Shown: positions 43,691 through 55,312 of the stretch, piece after piece
How the letters are laid out: each line of letters starts with the position of its first letter
Numbering within the stretch: the first letter of the stretch is position 1
NCBI RefSeq assembly: GCF_034190915.1
Contig: NW_026947491.1
Span: 23,934,101-23,998,100 of the forward strand
DNA: 64,000 nucleotides
Source of the DNA: Cavia porcellus
Lineage: Eukaryota > Chordata > Mammalia > Rodentia > Caviidae
Direction of reading: 5' to 3'
Translations under genes and position numbers: made by a program
Notes under the pieces: generated by a model
Databases searched by the model: none
What the model was told of the DNA's origin: nothing
What the model saw: the letters and a program-made list of their open reading frames with translations, nothing else

Positions 43691-46600
43691 ATGACAAAAA
43701 TGAGCCAATATATATCAGTTATAACCATTAATGTAAATGGCCTCAATTCAAATGAAAAGAAATAGACTGGCAGAATGGATGAAGAGGTGGGGGTTTAGCT
43801 CAGTGGCTTCAGTGCTTGCTGGAAAGCACCAGGTTGTGAGTTCAATTCCTGGTACCAAAAAAAAAAAAAAAAAGGAAAAACAAAAGAATGGATGAAGGAA
43901 AAACATCCAATCATATCTGCATACAAGAAACCCACCTAACCCAAAAGGAAACTCATAGACTGAAACTCAAAGGACGGAAGACAATACTTCATGCAACAGG
44001 GAAAAATAAACACCAGGGGTAGCTATTCTGTTTGCAGACAATGTGAACTTCAAACCAAGAATGATTCAAAGAGATAAAGAAGTTCACTACATACTAGTTA
44101 AGGGAAAACTTGAAGAAGAAGAGATAACAGTCTTAAATATATATGCACCAAATTTGGGAGCACACAGCTATAATAAAACAAATATTAACAGAAATGAAAA
44201 ATCAAATAAACAATAACCTAATTATAATGGGAGACCTTAACATCCCATTGACACAAAGAGATAGATCAACTAGGCAGAAAATCAGCAAATAACTGAATCA
44301 CACCAGTGAACAAATAGACTTAGTAGATGTTTCAGAGAGTTCCATCCAACAACATCAGAATATACATTCTTCTCAGCTGCACATGGGACGTTCTCCAAAA
44401 CAGTCTGTGTACTAGCCAATAGAACATGCGTAAGTAACTGCAAAAGAATCAAAATTATCCCATGCATGTTATCTGATCATAGTGCAATGAAACTAGAAAT
44501 TAATGACAAAAGAAACAGCAAAAACTCCACAAATGCATGGAAATTAAATAATACACTTCTTAACAATCACTGGGTCACAGAGGAAATTAAAAAAGAAATG
44601 AAGCAATATCTACAAGTAAATGAAAATACAAACACAACTTACCAGAACAATGAAAGCGGTCCTCAAAAGAAAATTTATTGCAGTGAATTACCACATCAGG
44701 AAAACAGAACAAACACAAATGAACAACCTGATGCTGTGTCTTAAACATCTAGAAAAAGAACAAGTCAAGCCCAAAGCCAAAAGTAGGGAGGAAATTATAA
44801 AAATCTCTGCAGATGTTAATGCTGTAGAGACTAAGAAAACAATACAAAGAATTAATGAATCAAAGAGTTTGTTCTTTGAAAGAATAAATAAAATTGATAA
44901 GCCCCTAGCCAACCTTATTAAAAAATGAAAGAAAAAACTCAAATTCATGCAATAAAGGATGAAAAGGACAAAATCACTACAGACCCTTTGGAAATAATGA
45001 TTATCAATACCTACTTTGAAAGCCTCTACTCTCTTGGTTTGATAACAGAGAAGAAATGAACAGATTCTTAGAAACATGTGAATTACCAAAGCTAGATTAA
45101 TAAGATGTAAAACTGCTGAATAACCCAATTTCAATTAATAAAACTGAAAATATAATTAAAATCTTATCAACAACAATAACAAAAGCCCAGATCTTGATTG
45201 ATTCACTGCTGAATTCTACAAGAAATTCAAGGAAGACTTAATGCCAGCACTCCTCAAACTCTTCAATGAAATTGAAAGGAAGCAATTCTCTCTAACTCAT
45301 TCCTGGAAGCAAATATTATCCTAATACCAAAACCAGAGAAAGATCCAACCAAAAAAGAGAACTACAGACCAATCTCCCTAATGAACATAGATGCAAAAAT
45401 CCTCAATAAAATATGGCAAACAGAATGAAGCAAATCATTGAGAACATTTTACACAGTGACCAAGTGGAATTCATCCTAGGAATACAGGAATGGTTCAATG
45501 TGCAGAAATCCATAAATGTAATTCACCATATAAAGGGAGCCAAAAGTAAGAATCACATGATCATTACAATAGATGGAGAAAAAGCTTTTGATAAGATCCA
45601 ACACATATTCATGAAAACAACCCTACAGAAAATTGGAATAGGTATCTTTCCCTCAATATGATAAAAGTTACTTATGACAAACCAACAGCCAGCATCATGT
45701 TAAATGGTCAAAAACTGAAAACTTTACTCTAAAATCAGGAACAAGACACTACCACCACTCCTATTCAACACAGTAGAGAGCAATTAGACAAGAGAGAAAT
45801 AACATGTGGAAAGGATAGGAAAAGAAGTTAAATTATGATTATTTGCAGATGACATGATATTATACATAGAGGATTCCCAAAATTCCATTGAAAGATTTCT
45901 AGATATAATAACAAAATTTAGTAATGTAGCTGGATACAAAGTCAATACTCAAAAATTAATAGCATTCTTGTGCTCAAACAACAAACGCACTGAGAAAGAA
46001 ATCAGAGAAGCCACACCATTCACAATAGCATCCAAAAAAATTGAAATACTTAGGAATCAATCTAACAATAGAAAATAGATCTATTCAGTGAAAATTATAA
46101 TAGCCTGAAAAGAGAAATTGAAGAGGACCTCAGAAAATGGAAAAACATTCCTTGTTCATGGGTAGGAAGACCAAACAGTGAAAATGGCCATCCTCCCAAG
46201 ATTGTTATACAGATTTAATGCAATCCCAATCAAAATACCACTAGCATACCTCATAGATCTAGAGAAATCACTCCTAAAATTCATCTGTAACCAGAAGAGA
46301 CCTAGAACAGCAAAGGCAGTTCTGAGCAACAAAGGCAAGGCAGGAGGCATCACAATTCCTGACTTGAAGTTATACTACAAAGCTACTGTGATAAAACCAG
46401 CATACTACAGGAATAAAAACAGACCTGAAGATCAATGGAATAGATTAAAAGATACAACTACAACTACAAACACAAACACACTCAACCGCCTTATCTTTGA
46501 TAAAGGAGACAAACACATTCACTGGAAGCAAGATAGCTTCTTTAATAAGTGGTGCTAGAAAAAGTGGCTCTCCACCTGCTGACTAAAACTAGATCCCTGC

Positions 46601-47500
46601 CTATTACCATGCACTAAACTAAAGTAAAAATGGATCAAAGATCTAAATATTAAAACTGAAACACTAAATCTGCTGGAAGACAAGTTAGGTAGAAATGTTG
46701 AAGACATACAGGTTGGCAGAGAACTCATGAACAACAATCAACCTGAATAGGAAATACTTCCCAGAATCAATAACTGAGATCTTGTCTTATTAAAAAGTTT
46801 TTGAATGTCAAAGGAAATCTCCAATAGAGTGAAAAGAAAACCCATGAATTTTGAAGAAAATCTTAGTCAACTATCCTCAGACAAAGCACTTCTGTCTAGA
46901 ACATATAAAGAATTTAAAAAATCAGACCCTTGAAATTAAAAGGCCCAATCCAAAAATGGGCATCTGAGAATGAATATACACTTCTCAGATGAAGAAATAA
47001 AAATAGCAAATAAATACAAGAAGAAATGTTCAGCATTAGTGGTCATTACAGAAATGTAAATTAAAATTACATTGAGATGCCATCTCACTCCAGAAAGAAT
47101 GCCCAGGATAAAGAAAACTACCAACAACAAATACTGGAGAGGCTATGAACAAAAAGGAACTCTTCTGCATTGTTGGTGGGAGTGTGCGCTGGTGAAGCCA
47201 CTGTGGTAATCAGTGTGGAAATTCCTCAAAAATTTAGGATTGGAAGTCCCATTTGATCTAAGCTATTCCACTTTTGGGCATATTCCCAGAAGAACTAAAA
47301 ACATGAAGCACAGTGATATATGTGCACCCATGTTTATAGCAGCACAATTTGTAATACTGAGGTCTTGGAAACAACCTAAATGCCCATCAACAGAGGAATG
47401 GATAAAAAAGATGTGGTACTTTTATACAATGCAGTACTACTCAGCTATAAAAGAAAGATCACTTTGAGGCTTTTATAGGTAAATGGATGCTACTTGAGAC
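43691..47500 (+). pseudogene. L1 ORF2 remnant (endonuclease, reverse transcriptase, Cys-rich tail)
   Basis: The ATG at 43691 is followed within a few codons by ITINVNGLNS, the ORF2p endonuclease N-terminus, then a TAG. Readable pieces are the endonuclease end (44466-44744, DHSAMKLEIN), a pre-RT region (44620-44928), an RT piece (45413-45661, with [14 protein letters not shown] and a preceding 'NVIHHIKG'), an RT/thumb region (45854-46078 and 46178-46558), and the C-terminal region (47213-47467, KQPKCPSTEEWIKKMWYFYT). Several stops and frameshifts make it inactive. Confidence 0.88.
43785..43885 (+). mobile_element. ID-like tRNA SINE, sense, inside L1 ORF2
   Basis: A 13-bp duplication AGAATGGATGAAG (43772-43784 and 43886-43898) frames it. 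GGGGGTTTAGCTCAGTGGCT, GAGTTCAATTCCTGGTACC and a pure A-run form the body. Confidence 0.94.
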
Positions 47501-47830
47501 CATACTCATAAGTGAAATAAGTCAAACTCACACGTGTAAACCGTTTGTCTCCCAAGTGTAAGAAATGGTAAGAGTAAATAAGATACAAAATCACCAATAA
47601 ATACTGTGAAAGGGCGAGAATCTGCTCAAAGAGGAAAAATAACTCAGGGAAAAGAAGAAAAGGAAGCAAAATGAAAAAATATATAAATTTGTAAATACAC
47701 ACTTAAGATAGCTAAGATGATTGTGCTATTAACTCCATTAGTTCTTCAAACAAAACAGTTAATATCCATAGAATTGGATCAATTTTGCATGTTTATATCT
47801 GGTAATCTGAGGAAATCTTTTGAAGATTAC

Positions 47831-48175
47831 TTTCATGGTTTGTGTCGGTGGCCTCCAGGCCTCATGCGTTTGCATTATGCGTTTGTGATTGGTTCATTGT
47901 CTAGAGCTTGAATTGATGGTGTCAGTGCTACACCCACATAGGGGTGAAGCCAGAATGTAATGTAATGGCAGGAAGAAGGTATGTCTTGCTCCCTTGCCAG
48001 TTTCTGCCTTCCTGTTTGCAGCTGCCATGAACTGTGGCCCTGCCATGCCACCCTGCCTTGGAACCAACTGAGTATGGACTGACACCTCTAAAACCTATAA
48101 GAAATAAACTTTTCCTTTCCCAACTTTGGGCACCAGGTATTTTGTCTCAGCGACCAGTAAAAAGTAACTAAAACA
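47831..48175 (+). repeat. MaLR 5' LTR
   Basis: It is aligned end to end with 49692-50036 and ends AAAACA. A polyadenylation signal AATAAA is at 48103-48108. The usual TG start is mutated to TT here. Confidence 0.88.
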
Positions 48176-48578
48176 GAATTTGGTACACAGGTGTGGGGTC
48201 ATTTCGAGAGGCTTTAGAAATGGCTTGTGGGCAAAGTTTGGAAAGGTTCAGACATGTTGCCTGGATGCATAGACCTGGGGCAACTTAGGCTGTACTGTAG
48301 AGGAGATTCTGGTCAGAGCTCCAGAGACTAGAAGGCTGATAGAAAGCCTGATGGTAAAGACTAGGCTTGGGAGGTTTTTGCTGGGAAGTACTGCATTGGT
48401 TGTTGGACTCCCCACAATGTGTGTTATGGCTTGGCAGAAAGTTTGTCTGCATTTTGCTCATATCCAGAGACTTTGCCTGAGATTGAGATTAAGGGCAAGG
48501 GACTGATTAACCTGGCAAAAGAAATTTCAAGGCAGTCAAATGTTGATGCTATGGCATGGCTATTGTTGGGGGCTTTTA

Positions 48579-48635
<57 letters not shown>

Positions 48636-49691
48636 CAAATCAAGAGCAAAGAGCCCAGCAGGATAATTTAAAATGCTATGAGTTTGGCCAGGAGGAAAAC
48701 TCCAGTAAAGCTATGGGCTGTAAAGATAGAACTGAGACTTTGATTGTTGAGAAGCAACAGAGAGATAAGAAAGATGGCTATGGGGCATCCCAGGAAGCAT
48801 GGGTCTCCACCCTTTACAGTCTCAAAACTGCAAAAGTGAAAGAATTTGCTCAGAGGAGAAAGCTACAGAGCACTATGATCCAGAATGGCAATGGAGGCTA
48901 TATGAGGTTCCAGAATAGTGACAACATAGAAAAGCTTTTTCTCATAATCAGGTAAACAGAGCCCAGCAATCCAGGCAACTGACCCCTACGGCTAACAGAG
49001 AAAAAAAGCCTGGCTATTGCTCCCCCTGGCAGCAAACCTTGGCAGTGTCCACATGGTGCTGATTTTAGGCACAAGAAAAATGCAAAAATTCTGAGGGTAA
49101 GATGGCTTCCACCTTAACTGCAAAGGGCCTGGGAGGCCAAGCAGTGTGCCCTCGAGAGGGCAATTTGTAAATATGTAAGGGTGAAGCCAAAGGTGCAGTG
49201 GAGACCTCAGAAGTTTGGAAAAACCAGGAACATTGATCATCCAAGGAAAGCTGCAAAAAGTGAGCAGAGAGGGTTTAAGAGAGAAGTTGCTATGGGAGCT
49301 GAAATTCCTGGAAGTGCCCTGGGGTTGGAGTCACCCAAGCCTTTTGGAGCTTGCAACCAGATTGCTTCAGATGCTGAGTATGAAACTCTAGGACTTAATG
49401 TTTGTCCTGCTGGATGTTGGACTTGCTTTGTTTCCAATAATTTATATTCCCCTATTTTTAACTTATGGAATGGTAATGTTTATCTTGTGCCTTTGCATTT
49501 CAGAAATGTTTAACCTTGTTTCATTTGTACAGGGGGGTTACATTTAAGAGTTTGCCATAGATATGGGAGGAGACTTGGGACTTGGACTTCTCAGCAGTGC
49601 TGAAACTGTTAGGACTTTAGCAGTTCTTGGAGACAGACTAAATGTCTTTTGTATATAAGATGTATATGAGTCCTGGGGGCCAGGGATGGAA
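48176..49691 (+). other. MaLR internal region with a 178-codon open frame
   Basis: The frame at 48419-48955 is open but is interrupted in sense by an (AT)n run that encodes alternating Ile-Tyr. MaLR interiors usually hold only gag-like relics, and no motif is recognised here. I regard the open frame as a relic kept open partly by the repeat. Confidence 0.55.
48581..48634. repeat. (AT)n microsatellite
   Basis: A run of about 26 AT/TA dinucleotides lies within the MaLR interior. It is likely length-variable. Confidence 0.97.
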
Positions 49692-50036
49692 TGTCTTGGT
49701 TTATGTCAGTGGCCTGTAGGCCTCATGTGTTTGTATTATGTATTTGTGATTGGTTTATTGTCTAGAGCTTGGATTGATGGTGTCAGTGCTACACCCACAT
49801 AAGGATGGAGCCAGGATGTGATGTAATGGCAGGAAGAAGGTGTGTCTTGCTCTCTTGCTGATTTCGACCTTCCTGTTTGCAGCTGCCATGAACTGTGGCC
49901 CTGCCATGCCACCCTGCCTTGGAGCCAACTGAGTATGGATTAAAGCCTCCAAAAACTATAAGAAATAAACCTTTCCTTTCCCAACTTTGGACATCAGGTA
50001 TTTTGTCTCAGCGATGAGTAAAATATAATTAAGACA
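49692..50036 (+). repeat. MaLR 3' LTR
   Basis: It starts TGTCTTGGTT and ends AAGACA. AATAAA is at 49964-49969. The ATTAC duplication follows directly. Confidence 0.9.
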
Positions 50037-50099
50037 ATTACTATGTAAAATAATAACCTTAGTATGTTCCTACCATCTTGTTTTTTTTATTTAAAGAAA

Positions 50100-51450
50100 A
50101 GGAAAAAAATACATGGAGATAAAAAAGGGTAGAAATAATACAAAATTACAGAAAAATAAACAGTAAGAAATCGCTGGTTGATAAGTTACATATTGTCATC
50201 TTAGAAATAGCTTTTCAGGTTACAAAATTAAAGTATATAAAATGACATTCAAAAAGGGACATTGCAAACAGTTCTGCTCAATGATTGAACAAAAACTCAA
50301 TAATATGGTTATCAGTCCTACACACTTGTTTTACATCTCAAAGAGGGTAAGATTAAACATATCAAAACAGTTAAAAAACAATTTAAAGAAATACAGATTT
50401 CAAAGCAAGTCCACTGGAGATCTTCACTGTCTATCTAACTGTCTCTAGTTTCTTACAAATAGTTGTCCCCATCTTCACCCACATTATATACATATTGCAT
50501 ATTATAGAACTAATCAAATCATTACAGGATGATGAAGGCTTTTTAGGTCTTCAAGATCTAACATTGGGGAAGACAATAATAACTACCATCACATCTCTCA
50601 TTCTTTCCATGGTAGCCGTCCCCATCTTTACATATGCTGAAATTGAACTTAAGAGACTAGACTAATACCATTCTGATCAGTGAATAATAGTATTGCTAGA
50701 ATTTATATCATAATGCTACAAAATTAGCATTGGGTTTCTTAGTGTCTCTTCTTCAGAGTATCTATTCATTACATCTTGCATTATATAATCTGTTCCCATA
50801 AATTTTTTTTAAAAACTCATGTGTGAATTTCTACATATATATCTATCCTCTCTGTATTATAGGGAAAAACAAGTTGTAACAAGACAGCAAAACAAATTCC
50901 TAGAAAGACATGCAATGGATAAGACATATAAGACTACAATATAGGTGATCTTCCATAGTTACTATGTTTTCTCTTGTTATTTTCAATAGATTTGTCCACA
51001 TCATCAGCTTAATATAGTTAAACACAGTATTACCTATTTTTATAAAAACACAGCTTTGAAAGCATTGTAGGATTTGAGAGCTGTTAATAATTAATACCAG
51101 TATGGATATCCTTTACATCTTGTCATCTTCAGAGTAGTTGCCTCTACTTTTAGGGTTGATACTAACAAGCATACCAAATTCAAATAAAATCAGCCAAGGC
51201 AAACCCATGGTCTTATGAATCGGATTCAATTAAGATCAGTCATAGTAAGACAATGTAAGTAACACAGGATTTCAGTTTAAGTTAATAGGAAAGTAAGGAT
51301 AGTTACCATGGTAAAACCTGCTATTTTGAGGTCAGATGTCTGTGCCCTCAAATCTGACATGAGTGGACAGACCAGAACAAATTAAATTCAAACTAAATAT
51401 GGCGATAAGACTACTGTGTCTTTTAAATCCTGATACACTATTAACAATGA
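50100..51450 (-). repeat. About 150-bp tandem array, 3' region of the half-L1
   Basis: Diverged units carry CTTACAAATAGTTGTCCCCATC-like and CAAGT/CAAGACAATAATAACTACCATCACATCTCTC-like blocks in fixed order. They are homologous to 53850-54440 in the opposite orientation. Confidence 0.7.
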
Positions 51451-51689
51451 CCTCTGCCTTTTTAATAGTGTTTCAGAGCTGTCTATACTAAAGACTATAG
51501 CTTACCGTCTCTGCCTCATGTCTGCTACTCCACTTTTCTGCTATAATTTGTCCACCTTATTCCCTCATTCCACTGTCTGCCCCATTCATTGAGGCCTCTC
51601 TGTCACTGTTGCTGGAATCCTGGTATTCCTTCCTCTCTTTCTCTGGAATGTCTTTCAGCACTCTCTGTTGGGTTGGATTGGTGGCCACG

Positions 51690-52466
51690 AACTCCCACAG
51701 TTCCTCCTTGTCTTGGAAGCATCTTATTTCTCTCATTAATTTTGAGAGAGAGTTTTGACGGGTATGAGTCTTGGTTGCATATTATTTTCTTTCAGGACTT
51801 GGAATATTTCTCCCCATTCCCTTCTTAAGAGTTTGTGTTGATAAGTCTGTTGTTATTTTGATAATTTTCCCATTGTAGGTAATCTGCTTCTTTTTTTCTT
51901 GCTGCTTTTAATATTCTGTTCTTTTGGTGGATTTCTGTAATCTTGATTATTATACGTCTAGGCGTAGATCTGTTTTGGTTGTAGGTAGCTGGTGTTTTGT
52001 ATGCCTCTTTTATCTGGGTATCATTTCTTTTTGCTATACATGGGAAATTTTGCTTTAATATATCTGTGAATATTTTTTGTATTTCATCTTTGGTTGCTCC
52101 TGCTTCCTCACTCACATTCTTTATTCTTAAGTTATGTATCTTTTTGTCATCTTCTAGCCTTTGAATTGTTTCTTTCTGGTTCCTTGTTATTTTTAAGAGG
52201 TTTTTTCTTTCACGATCATATGTCATAAATCTCTCTTCAAGTTTCAGAAGGCTGGCTTTAGTTTCTGCCAGGGTATTTTGCCAGTGTTCAATGGAGTTTT
52301 TAGTTTCCTGGTAATCTCTTTGGATCTGTTTCATGTATTCTAAGTTATGTTTAAATTCTCCTTCAGAAGTTTCTCTTTCTTTACTGTTTTCCTCAGTTCT
52401 TCCATGTGTGTTCTCTTGGGCAGGGCTTGTCATTTCTTTAATTAATCTCTTTATATCTTGCCTCAC
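51690..52466 (-). pseudogene. ORF1 of the half-L1 element, near-intact, one frameshift
   Basis: The open frame 51825-52466 (213 codons from its first Met) has a coiled coil (EYMKQIQRDYQETKNSIEHW), an RNA-recognition stretch (HNLRIKNVSEEAG), and the C-terminal TPRRIIIKITEIHQKNRILK. Near 51890, at an A-rich run, the natural frame shifts: the continuation (TYNGKIIKITTDLSTQTLKK and on to GMGRNIPSPERK) is in another frame to about 51780. ORF1p is an RNA-binding chaperone. This copy is much better preserved than ORF1 of the host L1. Confidence 0.8.
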
Positions 52467-52929
52467 TTGGATCAGGAGTATAGCTTTGAATTCATCTATG
52501 AGGTCATGGAGGTATTTTTTAATTTCGGCTGATGCTGTGTGCAGTATTGGATGGTTACTGTGCTTGTTCTCTTCAGTGTTTACTTCTCCTGGGGTTATTT
52601 TCTCATGTTGGGCAGCTGAGATTTTTTTTTTTAATTTTTATCTCTTGTCATGTTTCTGGTTTCTTTCAGACTGGAGTGTCCTGGGGGTCTCTGGCCCTCT
52701 TCGTATTGCTTAGGACCTTTCAGAAGCATGCTGGCTTGAGTTTTTGCTGTCCTCCCCAATTTGCTGTTATCTGGGGTAGGCAGAGATGCAGGGATGATGC
52801 AGGCTAGCCTCCAGCCTCTGTGCCAGTCAATCCGTAAATTAGGCTGTATTTTCTGGATGTCACAGAGTTGTGACTATTTTGTATCTGCTTATTGGGCCCC
52901 AAGCAGAGGCTTGGTTCAGCCCCAGCAGA

Positions 52930-53300
52930 TCCTGCCAGTTCTCTCTGTGCCAGAAGCAGCTGACTAATGTCACCATGGCACAGGGTTCTGCCTAAATCCC
53001 AGCTGTTCTCTTCCAGACCTCTCTGTGCCAGGAGCACCGGTACAGCGAGTCTGCCAATTCCAAGACGTCTTCCACTAGTTCTCTGTATGACGCTGAAGCC
53101 AACACGGTGCCAGGCTCTGCCCAATTTCAAGATGTCCTCCACCAGACCTCTCTACACGAGGGGCGACTCAGTGATGTCACCGAGTCACAGGTTCTGCCCA
53201 ACTCTAAGATGTCTTCCGCCAGACTCTCTGTGTTATTGATGTCACTGTGGTGGCGGGCTCTGCCCAGTTCCAAGATGTTCTCTGGCCAACCACAGCAGCC
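52930..53300 (-). repeat. Tandem repeats (66-77 bp) in the half-L1 5' UTR
   Basis: The CAAGA(T/C)GTC(T/C)TCC block recurs at 53061, 53128, 53205 and 53271, with CTCTGCCCA and GATGTCAC blocks at fixed offsets. CpGs are enriched here compared with the A/T-rich surroundings. It is likely the promoter. Confidence 0.75.
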
Positions 53301-53798
53301 ATGGGACCCTGTCCCCAGTACTCACCAGGGCTTGGTGCAGGTCCTCCTCTTGAGTCTACTGCATACCCCGCCGCTTGCCCTCACTGCGCTCTCGGCACAG
53401 CATAGAATGGTCAGAAAACTGCACAGCGTTTGGCTTCAGAGCTCCAGAGCCTTTCACAATCTTGTCTGGTGCAGTGAGGCAGTCCTGGCTGCTTTGCAGG
53501 GCCCCAGGTCTCAATTTCCAGCAGTCACCAAAAACCAACACAGCTTTTCCTGTTGAGTCCACTGGTCAGTTTGCTGCATTAAAGGCATGGGATTTGCAGC
53601 CTCCCATTATCAGCCTTCACAGTCTCAGCACAACTTTAAATCCTCCAGCCATGCTGTCTTGTTAATAAGAATCATTATCCATTCATCTGGCCCTCTCCAT
53701 GTTGTCATATTCTAGCATCTAATACGATTTCTCTGGAGAGACTCTCTGCCCAATCCCCTAGCAAGCTGCCATTTTTGAAAACCCTACCATCTTGTTTT

Positions 53799-54440
53799 GA
53801 AAGCCTATATTGTCATTGTTTTGGCACTTTGCTATTGTTATTTATTTGTCTTTTTTGTTTCTTGTTTTTTAGTAATTTACTTTGTTTTATATTTCCCTCT
53901 AATTCAGAAAGGATAGATGCACATGTAAAGGCTTATATATTCCTGTAACTTCTCCTAAACAGTTTATGAGAATTGATTGTATTTCATGTGATGAAATGAA
54001 CAGCTACTTTGAAGAAAAAGAGACATTATGGTATCCATTGCTGATTTCTTATCATCAGGCTGTAAAGTCCAGTAATGCTTTTATTCTTTGTTTAGAGTGG
54101 TTTTAATCTGTTTTGTATTATTTAATTTCAATATATATGAAGGTATGAACAGCTATTCTGAAGACAACAAAAGACATTCTGGTAGCCACCATTGATTTTT
54201 CTATTGTCTGGTTTTGAAGGCCTGTAATAGTTTCACTCTTCTCTTTTTATCAGTTTTATACTACTTTGTTTTGTTTGAATTCATTGTGTGTGAAGATATG
54301 GGCAACTATTTTGAAGAAAACAAGAGACATTTTGGTAGCCATGTTGATTTCTTGCTGTCTTGCTTTGAAATCCTGTGTGACTTGCAATGTTTTCTTCTGA
54401 TCTGCTTTGCTATGTTTTGTTTTAGCCTCTTTAAAATACA
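53799..54440 (+). repeat. L1 3' UTR tandem units, sense, about 150-bp period
   Basis: The (GAA/GGG)CA(G)CTA(C/T)T(T/C)TGAAG block starts at 53998, 54147 and 54300 (spacings 149 and 153), each followed by AGACAT(T/C)(A/C)TGGTA(G/T)CCA-type text. It ends at TTTTAGCCTCTTTAAAATAC. In this sense L1 it is directly continuous with the 3' UTR once the two insertions are removed, which identifies the array as an L1 3' UTR component. Confidence 0.8.
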
Positions 54441-55312
54441 TTTTTTTTTTGTTGCTAAAATGGATTAAGGAAAAATAGAGAAGTGAAAGAAGAGAAAGAG
54501 ATTAGAAATAAGATTGAGAGACAAAGGGGGATCATATTAATTTGGGGAAACTGGTGCAGAAGACTGAAGGAAAAGAGAGATGGAAGAGATAAAAGGAAGA
54601 ACAGAAAAGAACCACACCCATAAAGAAGTTAGGAACCACTTTCACACTCATATAAACAATGAAAGAGAAAGAGAGAAAAAAAAACAAACAAGAAAACAAC
54701 AACAACAAAATGAAAATGAAAAAGAAAAACAAATAGTCCACTTCCGGGATTCCCTCTGGTTTTAGTAGTGGACAACTGATGGAGACAGAGTCCCAAATCA
54801 TGTTTATCCATCCCAGAAAGCCAACAGTTGCTTTATGGCAGAGTACTCAATTACTTTCACATGCCTGCCTGAGACCAGACGCATTGGGCTTGCTGCAGTC
54901 CAAGCAAATTCCATGGGTCTGCACCCAGCTAGGAGCTGCTAGAGGAAGCCAGTAGCAGTTCTGGGATTGGGGCTTATCTGGCCTGTCTCCAAAATGGCTG
55001 CTGGCTAATTTCACTCTCTCTCTCTGTGGGAGCACTAAATCTTCTGCACTCACTGTCAGCCAGTGCAGTCCTCCACATCTGCTGCTCCTCTCCACTGCCA
55101 TATCTCTCTGCAGAGGCCTCTTGAGGCATCAGCCATCACTGTCACTGTGACCATGTGTCCCAGCTTTGAACAGCTCCTCTCACACAGTGAGTCCCCTCTC
55201 AGGGAGAAGGCACTGCCAGCTGCTGTCTTCTTCTTCTTCACTGAAGGTCTCCTTTTTACTCTCTGTGGGCTTCAATTCACACTTCAGATTCCAGTTAATC
55301 TGAAGTTTTTCT
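54441..55312 (-). mobile_element. L1 5' UTR-like sequence, antisense
   Basis: 54450-54740 is purine-rich and mirrors the pyrimidine tract at 60180-60450. 54750-55250 is more balanced, with short pyrimidine runs. No coding homology is seen. The assignment rests on composition and order only. Confidence 0.5.

Larger units (their letters stand above)
47831..50036 (+). mobile_element. MaLR/ERVL-type LTR retrotransposon, complete, inside the L1 3' UTR
   Basis: Two direct LTRs of 345 bp flank a 1.5 kb interior. A perfect 5-bp duplication ATTAC (47826-47830 and 50037-50041) is typical of ERVL/MaLR. The interior starts GAATTTGGTACACAGGTGTG after the LTR and ends with a purine-rich GGGGGCCAGGGATGGAA, the MaLR style, with no pol. 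The LTRs differ at about 40 of 345 positions by hand count. Confidence 0.88.
50085..53782 (-). mobile_element. ORF1-only (half-L1-like) retrotransposon, antisense, full length
   Basis: A perfect 16-bp duplication CCTACCATCTTGTTTT (50069-50084 and 53783-53798) bounds 3.7 kb, and the host L1 3' UTR resumes exactly after it. On the minus strand the order is a 5' UTR with 66-77-bp GC-richer repeats (about 53300-52900), ORF1 (52466-51690), no ORF2, a long array of about 150-bp AACAAAGC-type units (about 51450-50100), and an A-rich tail (TTTTTTTTATTT at 50081 on the plus strand). The absence of any endonuclease or reverse transcriptase sequence means it must have moved with L1 proteins supplied in trans. 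The architecture fits half-L1 (HAL1) elements. Confidence 0.82.
41811..54440 (+). mobile_element. LINE-1, near full-length, sense, split by two later insertions
   Basis: The parts in order are tandem 5' UTR monomers (41811-42640), ORF1 (about 42825-43650), ORF2 (43691-47500), and a 3' UTR (47500-47830, 50042-50080, 53799-54440) ending in about 150-bp tandem units. An ID SINE, a MaLR provirus and an ORF1-only L1 derivative interrupt it. Removing them by eye leaves about 6.6 kb. Both ORFs have multiple stops. The left boundary is set where monomer similarity begins; no duplication was found. Confidence 0.8.

Noticed and set aside
52333..53665. Several plus-strand open frames of 90-149 codons
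   Set aside because: They are the antisense of ORF1 and of the repeated 5' UTR of the half-L1; low-complexity repeats explain the openness.
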